Shown here: piece after piece, positions 5,980 through 6,790 of the stretch
Layout: each line of letters starts with the position of its first letter
Numbering within the stretch: the stretch's first letter is position 1
NCBI GenBank assembly: GCA_913054425.1
Contig: CAJXJG010000096.1
Location: 1-6,790, forward strand
DNA: 6,790 nt
Reading direction: 5' to 3'
From: an uncultured Fidelibacterota bacterium
GTDB taxonomy: Bacteria > Fidelibacterota > Marinisomatia > Marinisomatales > UBA8229
Position numbers and translations under genes: made by a program
Notes under the pieces: generated by a model
Told to the model about the DNA's origin: nothing
What the model saw: the letters and a program-made list of their open reading frames with translations, nothing else
Database searches by the model: none

Positions 5980-6790
5980 TGGCGATTAAACCGGCTGATT
6001 TTTATGATCAGTTAGCGAGTCACGGTGTTGAATTCTTTACAGGAGTTCCTGACTCTCTTTTAAAAGAATTTTGTTTATGCATTGATGATCGAATTTCCAA
6101 AGACAAGCATATCATTACAGCGAATGAAGGCAATGCTGTTGCATTGGCTGCCGGTTATTATCTAGCAAGTAAAGCATTACCTTTGGTGTATATGCAAAAT
6201 TCTGGGTTGGGCAACGCAATCAACCCACTATTATCCCTCTGTGACCCTGGTGTGTATTCTATTCCCATGCTAATAATGATTGGCTGGCGGGGTGAGCCGG
6301 GAGTAAAGGATGAACCACAGCATGTGAAACAGGGAAAAATTCAATTAGAGCTCCTTGAAACGATGGATATACCCTTTGAAATAATATCAAAAGACGATGA
6401 TAATTTTGCGATAAAAATATCCACAGCAGTTGAAAAAGCAAAAAGTGAAAGGAGGCCGGCCGTCCTCTTGATCAAAAAAGGATCATTCGAAAAATACGGT
6501 AAGGAAATTCAAAAAGTTGATGATCAGCGCATGGTGCGGGAAGAAGCCTTAGAAATTATTTTAGATAATCTTGATTCCGATACCATTGTTGTTGTTACTA
6601 CGGGAAAAACATCAAGAGAAATTTTTGAGATTCGCGAAAAGAATAATCAGTCACATGAACAGGACTTTCTAACTGTGGGGTCTATGGGTCATTGCTCTGC
6701 TATTGCTTTGGGAATTGCCCTAACCAAACCTCATCGGCAGGTAGTGTGTATTGATGGTGATGGGGCCATGTTAATGCATTTGGGTAGCCT
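5979..6790 (+). CDS. ppd: Phosphonopyruvate decarboxylase (thiamine diphosphate-dependent), 3' end outside the window
   Basis: 270 codons plus two bases are present; the family is about 375-400 residues, so roughly the last third is missing. It converts phosphonopyruvate to phosphonoacetaldehyde and CO2 in the cytoplasm, the irreversible step that pulls the PEP mutase equilibrium towards C-P bond formation. Diagnostic stretches are FFTGVPDSLLKEF (19-31), ANEGNAVALAAGY (48-60) with Glu50 as the expected cofactor-activating glutamate, YMQNSGLGNAINPLLSL (71-87), WRGEPGVKDEPQH (103-115), and GSMGH (234-238). The thiamine diphosphate/Mg site begins with DGDGAMLMHLGS (259-270) right at the window edge. 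These match phosphonopyruvate decarboxylase better than the related sulfopyruvate decarboxylase or acetolactate synthase, and the adjacent PEP mutase supports this. Its ATG (5979-5981) shares one base with the upstream TGA (5977-5979), which suggests translational coupling. A transaminase giving 2-aminoethylphosphonate is expected further downstream but is not visible. Confidence 0.95.
   Translation, partial: MAIKPADFYDQLASHGVEFFTGVPDSLLKEFCLCIDDRISKDKHIITANEGNAVALAAGYYLASKALPLVYMQNSGLGNAINPLLSLCDPGVYSIPMLIMIGWRGEPGVKDEPQHVKQGKIQLELLETMDIPFEIISKDDDNFAIKISTAVEKAKSERRPAVLLIKKGSFEKYGKEIQKVDDQRMVREEALEIILDNLDSDTIVVVTTGKTSREIFEIREKNNQSHEQDFLTVGSMGHCSAIALGIALTKPHRQVVCIDGDGAMLMHLGS

Overview
The window reads as a piece of chromosome from an AT-rich bacterium. 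None of the six genes has a clear Shine-Dalgarno sequence, and the leaders are A/T-rich. Together with a long, divergent GroES-like protein of a type I associate with Bacteroidetes and relatives, this suggests the FCB superphylum (Bacteroidetes, Ignavibacteria, Calditrichaeota or Marinimicrobia). The assignment is an inference; the window holds no rRNA or other phylogenetic marker.

Layout. On the minus strand, reading leftwards from about 1388, lie a GroES-family co-chaperonin (1011-1388) and, 24 bases further on, a HemW-type radical SAM protein (1-986, cut by the left edge). A 183-base divergent intergenic region (1389-1571) contains an imperfect inverted repeat. On the plus strand follows a tightly packed run of four genes: an MsbA-like ABC exporter (1572-3404), a tandem-duplicated LicD-like transferase (3438-4634), a cytidylyltransferase-PEP mutase fusion (4660-5979) and phosphonopyruvate decarboxylase (5979 to the right edge). 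Spacings are 33 bases, 25 bases and a one-base overlap, so co-transcription is likely.

How the genes fit together. PEP mutase makes phosphonopyruvate from PEP, and the decarboxylase pulls that unfavourable equilibrium forward to phosphonoacetaldehyde. A transaminase, not in the window but plausibly just downstream, would give 2-aminoethylphosphonate. The nucleotidyltransferase domain fused to PEP mutase could activate this as a CMP-phosphonate. The LicD-like protein, from the family that transfers phosphocholine from CDP-choline, could place it on a glycan or lipid carrier. The ABC exporter could move a lipid-linked product across the inner membrane. The operon therefore looks like a phosphonate decoration pathway for cell-surface glycans or lipids.

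The most unusual item is the LicD-like protein. It consists of two homologous halves; the second keeps the acidic active-site residues and the first has lost them, so it looks like an enzyme with an attached pseudoenzyme copy. No tRNA, rRNA, CRISPR array, insertion sequence or convincing rho-independent terminator was seen.
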